Origin: Hofstenia miamia
Lineage: Eukaryota; Xenacoelomorpha; Acoela
Length of the DNA: 64,000 nucleotides
NCBI GenBank assembly: GCA_004352715.1
Contig: SCFE01000011.1
Span: 2,917,245 to 2,981,244, forward strand
Reading direction: 5' to 3'
Part shown: in pieces, positions 36,481-49,146 of the stretch
Layout of the letters: each line of letters opens with the position of its first letter
Numbering within the stretch: position 1 is the first letter of the stretch
Translations under genes and position numbers: made by a program
The notes under the pieces: generated by a model
The model's input: only the letters and a program-made list of their open reading frames with translations
The model's database searches: none
What the model was told of the DNA's origin: nothing

Positions 36481-36814
36481 TTTTTTAATAGATCAGATGA
36501 TCATTGTAAAATTCAAATTTATCTTTGGGCTTGTTTTCGCCAAAAGCCAAATGAATGACTTTCAGCCGAACTATTTTTTTGCCATATTCCTTTCTGACCT
36601 GTTTTGCCACAATAATCAATGATCATGTTTTACAAATAATAATAATACTCTAAATAAAATTGTATCTAAATTCACTATTTACACTCTAGTCCGAATAGGT
36701 GCCTTTCTGTTTGCACCTTTCTACCTTATGTGAGGCTGACAATAATGCCTTTCCATTTGCATTCTGTCACAATCATTTGCATTTAATCAATGTCTAGTTG
36801 AAAAAGAATTTCTG

Positions 36815-37705
36815 CAAATAATGAAAAATTCAGATCTAAAATTTTTGTAAAAAAATGGAGATCCCCTAATTGCTAAAAATTATAGCGCAATCTCAATGAC
36901 ACCCTGTTAGTAAGTTAATCGAAAAATTATTGCACATTGAAATCAATCAATACCTTGCATCTGAGATTATCTCATCATCTAAACAACAAGGTTTCCATGC
37001 TAAGCATAGTACAAATGATGCGATTATTTCATTACTGAAAAAATTGAAAGCAGCGTGTTTTAATGAATAATATGAAATCTGATTATATTAAAACTGATTG
37101 AGCGGTTTCTCAAGGCACAGTACTAGGGCCAAATTTATTTGCAATATATGCAAATGACATAATTAAACATGTAAATCATAGTTATTATATACTTGCTGCA
37201 TAAATACAAATAATGATGCACTTAGAGCCACAAAAAATTTACAAAGTGAAAATCTTTCTAGGTATTTCTCATTCAATCTGTTTAAAATTAATGTTGAAAA
37301 CCGCAATTCATTATATTTTCCCACAGTTCTATAAACGACATAACAAACAAGAGCGAATTTACTGTTAACAGTGTTTTTAATGAAACAAACTGATAATATT
37401 ACATATTTAAATGTTGATATTGACAAAGATTTAATATTTAATAAATTTCTCCTAAAATGGGTTCTTGCAATAGATACTTATACCACCTCAGAAATCTAGG
37501 ACCAGAATATCATGTTCAATTATTACATGCCTTTTGTTTATCACAATTACATTATTGTTTATTTTTGCTTATTAATCATATAAAAAAGGCCCTATTTATT
37601 ATCAAAAACTTAAATTGCTCATTAAAAACATTGAATTTTGCATGTAAGCATGATCATGTTATTGAATACATAAGAAAGTATAATATATTGTCCCTGCTAT
37701 TTTAA
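36815..37705 (+). pseudogene. CR1-like LINE reverse transcriptase, heavily decayed
   Basis: The order matches the 48.3-51.1 kb LINE: KNGDPLIAKNYS in the fingers, broken palm sequence with VSQGTVLGPN-like text near 37110, a palm block without a readable YADD box, and the 37457-37705 frame RYLYHLRNLGPEYHVQLLHAF, continuing to CKHDHVIEY. Many stops and frameshifts. Divergence is greater than between the copies at 48-51 kb, so this is an older insertion. Confidence 0.8.
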
Positions 37706-38076
37706 GTACAATTCATGCAGCTTCAATTTTATTTATGTATACATATTGCTGACAATAATTTCTTTTCTTGTTAATTACTTAAAAGAAATCCATGATCTAG
37801 CTGCTTATTATGTAGAATAATTAAAGACAGTAATAATGCTTAATCGCCATTACCAAAAATCTATTTTCGAATTTAGATACACAACAAATAACTAAATAAC
37901 AAGGTTTGTTGCTGTTCATCACCATGCCCTTTAATTTGCGATTGTGGCGAGTACTTAGTGTTTCTTCTTCCTCTTCACTAATGTTTTCAATGTCCCTGGG
38001 TTTGGTGAGTTTCACTCTCTTCACCCATCTCCTGGGGTTTGACTCACACTGTGTTGCTCTTCACTTTGGTGATTTG

Positions 38077-38310
38077 TCACTCATCCTGTTGTTCAATATT
38101 TCTAAACTGAGTTATTATATTTAGGTCCCATGTTTCAGGGTTATAATTAATGTTTTGTTTTGCTGCCCTTTGGAGCATAGTTCTGGGTTGTATGTCATCA
38201 TTGCTAATATCTTGTTGGAATTCCTCTTCAAATTCCTCCTCTGGTAGGCTATCCAGTTCATCCATTTGGTATGTGTTTTCACCTTGATTTTTTAATAATT
38301 TGAATTCCAC
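38077..38310 (-). pseudogene. Gypsy polyprotein C-terminal tail
   Basis: An acidic segment (DELDSLPEEEFEEEFQQDI), then a basic RAAKQNINYNPETWD and a stop. It follows the integrase. A near copy is at 43368-43560, fused to gag-like sequence. Downstream (37821-38024) another short basic/acidic frame may be its continuation. Confidence 0.6.
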
Positions 38311-38796
38311 TTTGTTGTCCAGGGTTGCTCATTTGATGTCTGTTACTGCCCTTGTTAAATTTTGAAAGTGTAAGGTCCTGTTATTACTTAATATACTTAA
38401 TAGATATTCATTGTTATTTAGTACTTTTTTAATTGTGTATGGCCCTGACCATACTATATTTTAATTTTCTTACTTGTTTTGTCAGTTGTTTTAATGGGTG
38501 TAAATGTGTATACCTCATCTCTGATTTTGTGCATGTGTCTGTAGATTTTTTTATTGTAGTTTCTCTCCCGTCTTGTTGTGGATTTCATTATGTTGTGACA
38601 CATTCTTTCATCAATGCCTGTTATCTTGTCCTTTATTTGTTTCATGTCTGATTGTCCATTTTATCTGAGTATCCTGAGAATTGGATGGATAGTGGTGTTG
38701 TTGGCTCTCTTCCATACATTGCTTTGAAAGGGTGATTTGTGTTGTTGAATGCATGGAGGTGTTGTAAAAATATTCTGTCATTTGTATTACATCTCA

Positions 38797-39314
38797 TTAT
38801 TTGTTTCCTTCAATTCTAAATGTTGCTACCCTAATTAGTTTTATCAGTGCACTGTTCAGTCTTTCAACTGCCCCATTTGCTTGAGGGTGGTATGCGGTGG
38901 TATGTTCACTGTCTATTTTGAGCAGTTTTGTGAGTTCTTGGAATAGTTTACTTTCAAATTGTGGGCCTTTGTCTGTTATGATGTTTTGCATGGGGCCTGC
39001 TTTTAGAATCCATTCTTTAGGATTATGTTTGCAGTTTCTTCTGCAGTTGTATTTTTCATTGGTTTGAATCTTGCATATCTTGTGAAATTTTCCATTATGA
39101 TGAGTACGTAATGGTATCCCTCATCATCTTTTGATAGCATTTCAATGTCTATGTGTACTATCTCATTTGGCTTTGTTGAGATTATCTTTTGTAAGGGTGC
39201 CCTCTGTGTGGGGAAGTGTTGCTTGTTGTTAAGGAGGCAAGTTGTACATTTATTTATGATGTCTTCAGTTGTCTTTCTTATCATGGTGGTGATATATTTG
39301 GAGTTGAATGTCAT
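38797..39314 (-). pseudogene. Gypsy integrase
   Basis: Two frames. 39003-39314 has the zinc-binding CTTC pair and the first catalytic Asp (IVHIDIEML). 38797-38991 has the second Asp (NIITDKGPQFES) and the catalytic Glu (YHPQANGAVERLN). These are the D-D-E residues that join element DNA to the host. A frameshift near 39000 separates them. Confidence 0.88.
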
Positions 39315-39633
39315 CTCTGTTTGTATTATGCTGTTTGTATTATTTTTTGTATCATCTCTCTTTTATAATACTCTGGTAATGCTATTCTATTTGTTTTTCC
39401 TGTTGTGTATAAGAGGCCATTTTTGTTCAGTTTCCAATTATATCTTCTGTAATAGTTTTTTGCTGTTTTGAAAGTTGATGTTCTTTGTTTTTTATTTTTG
39501 CTCTTATTTCTTTCAGCATGATGTCTTTGTTTTGTTTTTCTATTAATTCTTTATATGCGATTTCTTCTTTTAACATTATCAGAGCTATTGCTTGTGCTTT
39601 TTTTCTATGTTAGTCTCTGGGAGTTGTTCATAT

Positions 39634-40256
39634 TCACTGTGTAGTAAGAATTGGAATTGAGTTTTCACCATTATTCTTTTTGAGGTCTCTCTGGTATTGA
39701 GGGAGTGATGTCCAGAAGTCTGCATTACTGTGTAGTTTCCCTTTTCTATGTTCAATGGAGAATGTGAATTCATTTAAGTACTTGATCCATTGTGATATGA
39801 TTGATGATTTGTCTCTGAGAATTTTTTTAACCATGCTAGTCCACTGTTGTTGGTTCTTACTCTAAATTCTTTTCCTATAAGGAAATGTCTGAATTTCTTG
39901 ATGGTTTCAATTAAAGCAAGCATTTCCAGTTTTGTTGAACCATAGTTTTCTTTGCTGGGTTTGAGTTTTTGGCTGAAGAATTGTATTGGTAGTTCTTTTC
40001 CATCTTTTAATTCTCTGAGTGTTGCTCCTATGGCAACTTTGCTGGCATCACAGTCTAGTATGAATTGTTTTGTGTAGTCTGGTGTGTTTAACAATGGTAA
40101 TTTTGAAAGTTCATTCTTTATGTTATTGAGTTCTTCCTGTTGTTTCCATGCCCATTCAAAAGGGATTGATTTTTTCATTAGGTTTGTCATGTTTACAGTT
40201 TTTTCTGCTATATTCCATATGAATGTACCATTGTAGTTAAAAATCCCATGATTCAC
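39634..40256 (-). pseudogene. Gypsy RNase H
   Basis: FILDCDASKVAIGATL carries the first catalytic Asp, KLEMLALIETIKKFRHFL the Glu region, and the next frame has FTFSIEHRKGKLHSNADF, the end of the domain. The domain removes RNA from the RNA/DNA hybrid. A stop and frameshift lie near 39830, and the usual RTDN near the end of the first part reads RTNN. Confidence 0.85.
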
Positions 40257-40379
40257 TGTAGGTCTTTTCTGGTGTTGGGTTTTTTGATGTTTTTTATCAT
40301 GTCTCTTGCATTGTTTTTCATGCTTATCTGTCCTTTTAAAATACTCCTTCCCAAGATTGTTACTTTTTCTTTGAGAATG

Positions 40380-41198
40380 TCACATTTGTTTCCATTTATT
40401 CTGAGTCCAGCATTTTTGAGTGTTTAGCATTCTATCAAGTTTGTTTAGATGTTCTTCTATTGTATTGCTGGTTATTATGATGTCATCAATGTATGTGTTT
40501 ATCCCATCTTTGATGGTATTTTGTTTGTTCTTGAGAACTTTAGTTGTGTATCTTTGGAGTGTGGCTAGTGCATTGCACAGTCTGAAAGCCATATAGATCC
40601 ATTTGTAAAGTCAGTATGGTGTTATTAATGCTGTTTTTTCTATGTTTTCCGATTCCAATTTGTACCTGCCAATATGCTTTACAGAGGTCTAATATGGTGA
40701 AATATTTGTGTTTGCTTGCCTTGTAGAGCATGTTTTCAATTCTTGGCAGTGGGTATGAATCTTTTTTGTGATTTCATTAAGTTTCTGGAAGTCTATACAA
40801 AATCTATGTTTTGTTCCTTGTTTTACAAACACTGTGGGTGATGCGTAAGGACTTTTGCTTGGATGTATTATTTTGGTGTCTATTAGTTTGTTTAGGATTT
40901 TGTTGTATTTGTCTTTTAGTTGTTCAGATACTCTTCTAATGGGTAATTTAATTGGTTTTTCCGTCATTGTTATGATTTTGTGAGTTTCTCTGACTGCTTT
41001 GGCCACACTGATTTCACTGAAGTTGAAAATTGTGTTATGCTTTATTAGTAGGTGTTGTAGTTTTCGTCTTTTGTCTTTTTGTAGGTGTTTGTATTCTTCT
41101 TCTTTTATTTCAGGTATTTGTTCTTCCTCTTTGGCATTCATCCTCATGCCCTTTAGTTGGCTGTGAGGATAACTTGCTCCAATGGTGTTCATCCACAT
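40380..41198 (-). pseudogene. Gypsy reverse transcriptase
   Basis: Three overlapping frames: 40689-41198 (fingers, PIRRVSEQLKDKYNKIL then SPYASPTVFV and CIDFQKLNEIT), 40540-40731 (palm Asp in FTILDLCKAYWQV) and 40380-40592 (MAFRLCNALATLQR, then the YIDDI catalytic box). At least two frameshifts break it, with catalytic residues unchanged. Confidence 0.9.
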
Positions 41199-41754
41199 GC
41201 CCTTTAGTCAGCAGTATGGATTACTTTGCGTGTTCATCTGTGTGCCCTTTAGTCAGCATTGCTCCATTGTTTTCTTCTAGGGGCTTCCAAATACTTCTGA
41301 TGTTTGTTGTGACGTATTGTCCATAGATCCTTACTTTGGAGCAGTTGATGTTTTCATTTCTGTTCTTTGAATTTAGTATTGGTATTTTTCCCCCTCTGTT
41401 TTTAAATGAGCATATGCTTGATGGCATTGATATCCATTTTGTATTTATTCCTGTTTGTTCATGGAGCATGATTTCTGCTGTGATTTTTTCCTCTGTTTTG
41501 ATTGTGTGCATCTTCCAGTGGTATGGTTGTAGCTTTACACCTTCTGTAAGTTTGAATAGTATTTTTCTGTTTTTTCTTCTTCTTGGAATTCAATTTCCTC
41601 TTTTTCTACTTTTATTGTTTTGTTACCATAGCTGATGATACATTTGTTTTTTGGATAGAAAGTCATCTCCTTATATGACTTTGTATGGTAATAGATGGTT
41701 GTGAGTATTGACAACTATTAGATCTTGCTTTAAAGCATTGTTGGCGATTCTCAA

Positions 41755-42320
41755 TCAGGTTTTTTCTAGTGTACCTTTTGTATTGATGTACTTGTCCAAG
41801 GCATTGCTTAATCTGGTGAGGGGTTTTTTGAGATTGTTTCTTTTGTATCCTAGTTGTGTTGCACATTCATCTGTTGTTATTGATTTTACTGCACCTGTGT
41901 CTATAGTTGCCTTTACCATCATGCCATTCATCACAACTGTAATTGTGTTTATGTTTTTGATATTGGTTAGGATCAATAGTGGTGCTCAGTTTTTTCAAGA
42001 TGGCACTCCTAATAGTTTTTCGATTTGTTGGTTGTTTCCTCTTCTTTGATTTCTGAGGTTATTTTGGCTTCAGTTTCAAAGAAATCTTCGTCATCATAAT
42101 AGGCATTATCGTCTTTGATTATGTTTATTTGTTTTTTGCATTTGTTTTGCAGTGGCTTTTTAGGCCGCAGTTGAAACAATGTATGTTTTTTTCTTTTAAT
42201 TTTTTTGTTTGGATAGTTGGTTTTGATTTTTATAATTTTTTCGCCTTTTTTGGTTTTGTTGGATCTAGTTGTCTTTTGCTGTGTCTTTTGGTTTCCAACT
42301 AGTTGTATTTGTGTTTGGTT
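41755..42320 (-). pseudogene. Gypsy nucleocapsid and protease, copy 2
   Basis: The protease frame (41755-41976) has KATIDTGAVKSI, the DTGA aspartic-protease active site. Upstream, near 42170, the zinc knuckle has lost its reading frame by one base. The segment from 41336 to about 42010 is almost identical to 42326-43010. The two lie in direct order, separated by the single N at 42324. Confidence 0.85.
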
Positions 42321-42745
42321 TGTNCTTTGGAGCAGTTGATGTTTTCATTTCTGTTCTTTGAATTTAGTATTGGTATTTTTCCCCCTCTGTTTTTAAATGA
42401 GCATATGCTTGATGGCATTGATATCCATTTTGTATTTATTCCTGTTTGTTCATGGAGCATGATTTCTGCTGTGATTTTTTCCTCTGTTTTGATTGTGTGC
42501 ATCTTCCAGTGGTATGGTTGTAGCTTTACACCTTCTGTAAGTTTGAATAGTATTTTTCTGTTTTTTCTTCTTCTTGGAATTCAATTTCCTCTTTTTCTAC
42601 TTTTATTGTTTTGTTACCATAGCTGATGATACATTTGTTTTTTGGATAGAAAGTCATCTCCTTATATGACTTTGTATGGTAATAGATGGTTGTGAGTATT
42701 GACAACTATTAGATCTTGCTTTAAAGCATTGTTGGCGATTCTCAA

Positions 42746-43184
42746 TCAGGTTTTTTCTAGTGTACCTTTTGTATTGATGTACTTGTCCAAGGCATTGCTT
42801 AATCTGGTGAGGGGTTTTTTGAGATTGTTTCTTTTGTATCCTAGTTGTGTTGCACATTCATCTGTTGTTATTGATTTTACTGCACCTGTGTCTATAGTTG
42901 CCTTTACCATCATGCCATTCATCACAACTGTAATTGTGTTTATGTTTTTGATATTGGTTAGGATCAATAGTGGCGCTCAGTTTTTTCAAGATGGCACTCC
43001 TAATAGTTTTCTTTTGTAGTTTCCTCTTCTTTGATTTCTGAGGTTGTTTTGTCTTTGGTTTCAAAAAGATTTGATTATTTTTATCTGTTTTTTTGCATTT
43101 GTTGTTGCAATGGCCTTTTAGGCTACAGTTGAAACAATGTATGTTTTTTTCTTTTAATTTTTTGTCACTCATCTTGTTGTTCAA
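42746..43184 (-). pseudogene. Gypsy nucleocapsid knuckle and protease, copy 1
   Basis: 42858-43184 encodes a basic protein with HCFNCSLKGHCNNKC (C-X2-C-X4-H-X4-C), which binds element RNA. 42746-42967 repeats the DTGA protease frame. The two frames overlap in different phases, as expected for a frameshift between gag and pol, although decay cannot be excluded. Confidence 0.85.
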
Positions 43185-43689
43185 TATTGGAACAAGCTAT
43201 ATTTCAAGAAATATATGCTAAATATTTACAATATGACTAAACAAAACAAAGACAAAAACAAAAAAAACAAAAAACAAAACAAAACAAAAAGTTATTTACA
43301 GACGTGTTTCAGTTTACCCAGTTTTGCCATGCTCTTCACTTTGGTGATTTGTCACTCATCCTGTTGTTCAATATTTCCCAAACTGAGTTATTATATTTAG
43401 GTCCCATGTTTCAGGGTTATAATTAATGTTTTGTTTTGCTGCCCTTTGGGGCATAGTTCTGGGTTGTATGTCATCATTGCTAATATCTTGTTGTAATTCC
43501 TCTCTGAATTCCCCCTCTGGTAGGCTATCCAGTTCATCCATTTGGTATGTGTTTTGATTGTTGGTTTTGATTTTTATAATTTTTTCGCCTTTTTTGGTTT
43601 TGTTGGATCTAGTTGTCTTTTGCTGTGTCTTTTGGTTTCCAACTAGTTGTATTTGTGTTTGGTTTGTTCCATGAGGCTTGTTCACTTAT

Positions 43690-44746
43690 TCTTGAGTTGT
43701 TCTCTAGCATGACCTGTATGTCTACTGCTTTTCATATCATTTTTTGAGGCTGTTGTCAACATTGCATTTGATTTCAAATTGTTGTTTGACTTTTTCTCGG
43801 AGGCCTTTCATAATGTGGGAGAAGAGGTTGATATTTGGAGAAGTGTCCTTCCCTTGAGCTAAGCATGAGGAGTTGTTGTACTTGTGACATGTAATTGTGT
43901 TTGCTGTCATATTTCCTTATTTTCATTGAGTTCAAAATTAATCTGTACTAGTTTTTAAAGCTCTCATTTCAAAAATATTTGAGGAAGTCTCCAGTGAGTG
44001 ATTTGTAGTTTGTTTTGGTTTCTGTATCTAATATCAAGTAATGTTGATATGCTGCTCTGAATAAGTATAGTGGTAGATGTGCTGCTGTAGTGGTTTGGCT
44101 GACTTTGCATTACTTCATGGTCAGCTCAAATAGCTGTAGCCATTCTTCAAAGGTGGGGGAGTATGATTTGATTTTTCCTGTAAAGGTTTGTAGCTGTGCT
44201 TTGCAGATTGTGGTCTCTTTGAAGTTGAGTTCAGGAAGTATCAAGTTTTCAAATTTTGGTTTTTTTGGCATGGCTAGTTTAATTTGATTTGTCACTTGTT
44301 TGGTGACTTCTTGGGTGAGTTCTAGAATTATTTTTTCCTTTTCATACTCCTCTTCAGGGTTGTTTTTCTTGTTGGATTGTTGTGCCTGGTTTGGCTCAAG
44401 AGCTCCTTCATTGCACTGTTAGTTGAGTCTCAGGATCTTCCATGATGAATATTTCATGTGTTTGTATTCAGTTTTTTGCGGGCTCATTTCCTTCATTTTC
44501 TTGAGACAATTTGTGTAGTCTTACTTTGTCCTTCAAGTGATCAATTTTGAACTGTTGCATTTCATTCTCTTGTTTAAGTTGGGCATTTTCCTTTTCAAGG
44601 TCTGAGTATAGCTTTTCCCATCTTGCGTTTTGTTCTTTAGTTTGTAAATTTGCGTCTGATAGTCTTTGGGTTAGTGTGTCAACTTGTATCTGGAACAGAC
44701 TCTGCTGTTCATCAAGGCGTTTGCTCATGTCTAATTTGAGCTCCAT
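43690..44746 (-). pseudogene. Gypsy Gag (coiled coil plus capsid-like part)
   Basis: 44468-44746 is rich in E, K, Q and L with heptad spacing (TLTQRLSDANLQTKEQ..., then LEKENAQLKQENEMQQ), a coiled coil. 44110-44295 contains FTGKIKSYSPTFEEWLQLFEL, similar to the start of the capsid fold in retrotransposon Gag (F-G....F..W). The rest, to 43690, is frame-broken. Confidence 0.7.
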
Positions 44747-45515
44747 TATGGTTTGCCTTTTCTCATTTTCTATTTCTTTGAAGCAGTTGTTAAGGAGTTG
44801 GATCTCCTCTCTGAGAGGTATTTCTATATTTTTATTTCAGCAGAGGGTATTTAGTATTTTGAGATAGTCAGGTGGTTGCTCCATAGGGATCATTTGCATT
44901 TCCACATCTTTTGTGGGAGTGATTGGAGTAGATTGCATTGGTGGCCTCTGGGGTTTTGCGGGATTCAATTAAGGTGTCTCATGTTGCAAGAACTGCTTCT
45001 TCTTGCTGTTTTTCATCATGAATTCTGATATAGTGGTATGATTGAGCTGATGCAACGGTTGGTTTGTGGTGTGTTCAGCTCTCTGCTTGTGTGAGACAAG
45101 AGTCTTCTGATGGTAGAGAAGAAAAAAATTTTTTGTGTAGGTAGGTGGCTTATCCTTTTCAAGTAGTCTTCTCCAGTGAACTGTTTCTCAGATCACAACA
45201 GAACTTTAAAGGTAGAAGAACTGAGTAGTAAGCACAAAACAACAAACTGGTAAATTCCATTGTAATGATTAGAAGTAATAAGAACAATTAAAAGTAATAA
45301 GTAACAGTGTCCAATGGTGGAATAATAGAAAGAAAGTTAACAGTAACCATTGCAACTGGAGTACATCTCCAAGCATTGCTTATTCTTTGGTACAGTAGGT
45401 ACTGCAGTAGTCTCCAAGTTAGCGTAGATAGAACAAATAAAACTCGAAACATTATTGAACTGGGTGTGTAAGTAAGTGGAAGAAATCCATCTTGACCACT
45501 TTACTAGAGGTTTGC

Positions 45516-45533
45516 CTCCTGTCACAGTTGCCA
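45516..45533 (-). other. Primer binding site of the gypsy element
   Basis: On the minus strand TGGCAACTGTGACAGGAG follows the LTR end directly, starting with TGG, the complement of a tRNA CCA end. Which tRNA is used cannot be stated. Confidence 0.6.
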
Positions 45534-46844
45534 TGTTACATCATCACCCAGGCAAGGGATGGGCATAATATTTTTGTACAGTTTAGATGCAACTGCCTGC
45601 AGATTCCACCATGCGGGGTAATGAGTACCTTCACTATCTCTTTTCTTTTGTAATAGTATAATTACCAAGATATAACTTAATTAATACAACTATTCATTGC
45701 TAGTATTTAGGTAGCATCTCTGAAAGTAGAGGTCAAGAGAGAACAAGCTGGGTACACTTGCCCAAAGCAGTATCTTAAAGACAGTTCACAGATTTCCAAC
45801 ACTTCAATTCCATTCCATCCATCTGCATCAATCGTTCCATCCGCTGATACTCAGCTCAGTCTCATTAAAAGAGGTTTGTTATGTGTGCCTTACTTATGGT
45901 GTAATAAATACCAGCCACTACTTGACTTAGTTTTCATTCTCAATTTGCATAGACTTAATGTGTGAATGTAATAGACTCACAACCAGATACTAACTGCCAC
46001 TGCATAGTTAAAAAATAGCTAATATATAATCAAGGCAGTTTCCTACATCTAATTAAAATAAACATATATTGCAATCAGGGCTGACATGTACAACTGACAA
46101 AATACTAGCTGCAGACGAATTAAAAAGGTTTTTACAAACTATGGCAGCTCCTAACCTACATATAATTAAAATATAAACAACACAGTCTCTTATTGGTCTC
46201 TTATAAGTCAACAATTTGGGTCTAAAATAACGTTAACAATAAATATCAAAATCATCCTTATGATGGTTTCTCACCTTTTAGGCATTCATTACTACATGTC
46301 ACACAAGCAAATGGTGGCGAGCTAAGTGATAGAGAAAAACTTTCCTACACCTAGCTGTAACCTAGTTTTATGTAACTATCGAGGCTGAAATCCACGTTAC
46401 TATCCCCTCGCACACAGCCCTCGATCATCACACACAAAGCTTGCTTAGTTTCACATTGTATAATAATTAAATAAACCAATGAATTAAGAGTAAGCCACTA
46501 AATGGTAAATTTCCATCAATTTTACAGTGCTTAGGTTGTATTTATATAAAATTTAATAAATATGTTTTGATCAAGCAAGTACCAGTCGCTAACCAATTTT
46601 TGATGTCCACGTAATTATCTTCTGCATGAACCCATTACTAAGCTAAAATCAATGCGGAGCTTAATATCCACACAAGTTTTGTCAAAAGGGTTGAGACCAA
46701 TATTTGCTTTTACAATTTTGGCAAAATCATTAGAAGCTAATTTCTAATAAAATAATTCGAGTTTCTTGCTTGAGTTTTATTTTTTTCTTTTCCTTTTGTT
46801 TTTTTTAATTCGAGTCTTTTGTTAGAGATTATGCTACAGTAGAA
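45534..46844 (-). mobile_element. 5' LTR of the gypsy element, 1311 bp
   Basis: On the minus strand it starts TGTAGCATAATC and ends GATGATGTAACA. These are short inverted TG...CA tips. The start matches the LTR fragment at 5516 and the primer binding site abuts its end exactly. Confidence 0.8.
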
Positions 46845-47254
46845 ATACATTACTCATATATCTAACTTAAATGCATTTTATGATCAATCAGGGGTGCAGA
46901 ACCTAGAATTGTTCCCGTCATTGAATCCTGACCAGTACTAAGCACAAACCACTTAGCTAGACATTTCAATTAAATAATCAAACCACAAACATAAGTAGAA
47001 TTTGCAATAACTCTGAAGAATTTATTTCATCCCATTTACACTGAGTTACTTCTATTTATAGTATGATTAAAAAACAAGTACCTGTTGATTTAAAATTTGA
47101 ATTCACGTCCTCAGATTTTGGTCAAATAATTTGATTTTTAATTATATTTGCTTATTAAACTTAGTTAGGTAGTTTCATCATATCTGTTGCTAACTTTAAT
47201 TACTATTTTGTGTTTTAGTTTCCTTAGCAGCAATTGTGATTGATTATGCTACGA
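46845..47254 (-). mobile_element. Partial LTR similar to the right third of the solo LTR at 9802-10938
   Basis: Shared landmarks with 10480-10938 include a TTAAATAATCAAACCA run, TATTTATAGTA...AAGTAC, and a final GATTATGCTACGA versus GATGATGCTACA. It abuts the 5' LTR of the gypsy element, so one may have inserted into the other. Confidence 0.55.
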
Positions 47255-47299
47255 TATTAAATTTAATGAACGTTCTCAAAAATTCATATGCTCAGAAAA

Positions 47300-47690
47300 A
47301 CATTATAATAGCTTTCACCATACAGCAACTAAGGTAGTGAATAACTTAGATCATGAAATTCAACTCGAAAAAAACTATAAAAAATTCAGAAAAAATTTGC
47401 AAAGATTCCTCTTCCATAGACATTGCATTCTTAATGGCAATAATGTACCACACCCATTTGAAAATTTTATATAGCACAAGAATGCCACACACACGCACAC
47501 AAAATTTATATTATATATATTCTATTATTATTATTTTGTAAATACATGTATTTGTAGTTTGTAGCTTTTATACTAGTTTACAGCAATAAATTTTCTTTGA
47601 CTATTATTATTATTATTATTATTAGTATTAGTGTTAGTTTGTAGAATTTTGTATACATTAAGCACTAAATTTGCTTTGACTCTTATTAAC
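47300..47690 (+). pseudogene. LINE 3' end: ORF2 C-terminal remnant, 3' UTR and ATT tail
   Basis: VNNLDHEIQLEKNYKKFRKNL resembles the LINE C-terminus. A CA-rich stretch, TTGTAAATACATGTATTTG and CAGCAATAAATTTTCTTTGAC follow, and then an ATT repeat (47600-47625). The same 3' UTR recurs at 54560-54690. The next LINE copy starts at about 47691. Confidence 0.75.
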
Positions 47691-49146
47691 AAATCATGAC
47701 GATTTAACTTAACTGCAAATGATAATCAACAAATTAAGAACACGATAAACATAAAGCAGAAACTCTTTGAACTAGCTAAGTCTGACCTGACCGAGATAAA
47801 TTGGACTAATTAGGAAAGACCAAAGAAATTAATTAAAGACCTACGCACAAAAAATACATCATTAAAACAACGTCGATTTTTGGAAAACTTAAACTCTTCT
47901 AAATAAAAGTGTAAATTTTTAAACTGTTTTTTTTGGAAAATCGAATGTGTTAAATAGTGACATTTCAGAAATTTATATTGATAATAAAATATTTACCGAT
48001 GTAAAAAGATTTTAAATCATCTAAATCACACATTTAAAGAACTAGGTAACTTCAATTTTCTTAAAATTTCTCTATCCAAACTTAAGCAATCAAGTTGTAA
48101 ATCTACGTTTCAATTTAGGTTATCTACCTTAAAAGAATTACAAACGATTGTACAAAACGTAGACGTTAATAAATCTTCAGGTTTGACTCATTTACCTTAC
48201 TTTATAATTAAAATTTTTTTCATGTATTTGGTGACCATTTATCATTTGTATTTAATCAATGTATAGTTGAAAACGAATTTCCGGGAATAATGAAAAAGTC
48301 AGATATAACACATTTGTATAAAAATGGAGATCCCCTTATTGCTAAAAATTATAGGCCAATTTCAATAACGCATCCTTTTAGTAAGCTATTTGAAAGGTTA
48401 CTGCACATTCAAATCAATCAATATCTTGCATCTGAGATAATTTTATCATCCAAACAATATGGTTTTCACGCTAAACATAGTGCAATTATTTCAATTACTG
48501 AAAAAATATCCGCTAATAAATCTCAAAAGAAATCCAGTTGCATAGCCCTTCTAGACTTAAGAAAAGCTTTTAATTCAATGAATTTTGAAATTTTATCAAT
48601 TAAAATTAAAAATTTTTGATTTCAACAAAATTCAATTAAATGAATTATGAGTTTTTTAAAAAAATAGAAAACAGCGTGTATTAATGAATAATATGAAATC
48701 TCAAGGCCCAGTACTAGGGCCCGTTCTATTTGCAATATATATAAATGACATTGTTAAACATGTAAACCATAGTGAAATTTATCAATTTGCTGATGACACG
48801 TGTCTCATAAATACAGATAATAATGCATTCAGGGCCACAAAAAATTTGCAAAGTGATATTGAAAATCTTTCTAGGTATTTCACATACAATCAATAAAAAA
48901 TTAATATTGAAAAAACTCAATTCATTTTCCCCCAATGCTGTAAAAGAAATAACAAACAAAATTGAATTAATTGTAAACAGTGTTCCGATAAAACAAAGTG
49001 ATCATGTTACATATTTAGGTGTTGATATTAACAAAGATTTAAAATTCGATAAATTTCTTTTAAGAAAGATACATAAAATGGCTTCTGGCGTTAGATACTT
49101 ATACCAACTCAGAAATTTAGGATCAGATTATCGCATTCAGCAATTG
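47691..49146 (+). pseudogene. CR1-like LINE: linker and reverse transcriptase, cut by 1000-N gap
   Basis: 47691-48290 is the region between endonuclease and RT (ELAKSD-like, then IKDLRTKNTS), matching 53930-54480. 48290-48619 gives the fingers (KNGDPLIAKNYRPISITHPFSKLFERLL) and the first catalytic Asp (IALLDLRKAFNSM). 48684-48896 gives VLGPVLFAIYINDI and the FADD box (YQFADDTCL). 48900-49146 gives YLGVDINKDLKF. Frames shift at 48620, where a stretch of palm is deleted relative to 50363, and near 48896. Confidence 0.9.

Larger units (their letters stand above)
37821..46844 (-). mobile_element. Ty3/gypsy LTR retrotransposon, rearranged, 3' LTR not found
   Basis: Read on the minus strand: LTR (46844 to 45534), primer binding site, gag, nucleocapsid knuckle, protease, reverse transcriptase, RNase H, integrase, C-terminal tail. 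This order (integrase last) is Ty3/gypsy. Every domain keeps recognisable catalytic residues, but there are repeated frameshifts and an internal 0.7-kb duplication of the nucleocapsid-protease part around a single N at 42324. A pol-tail segment also occurs twice (38065-38280 and 43330-43560). A second LTR is not visible below 37821, where a decayed LINE lies instead. No envelope gene was seen. Confidence 0.9.

Noticed and set aside
41030-42049. Hydrophobic plus-strand frames of 98-113 codons
   Set aside because: Antisense of the gypsy gag-pol. The membrane-like look comes from A-rich codons read backwards.
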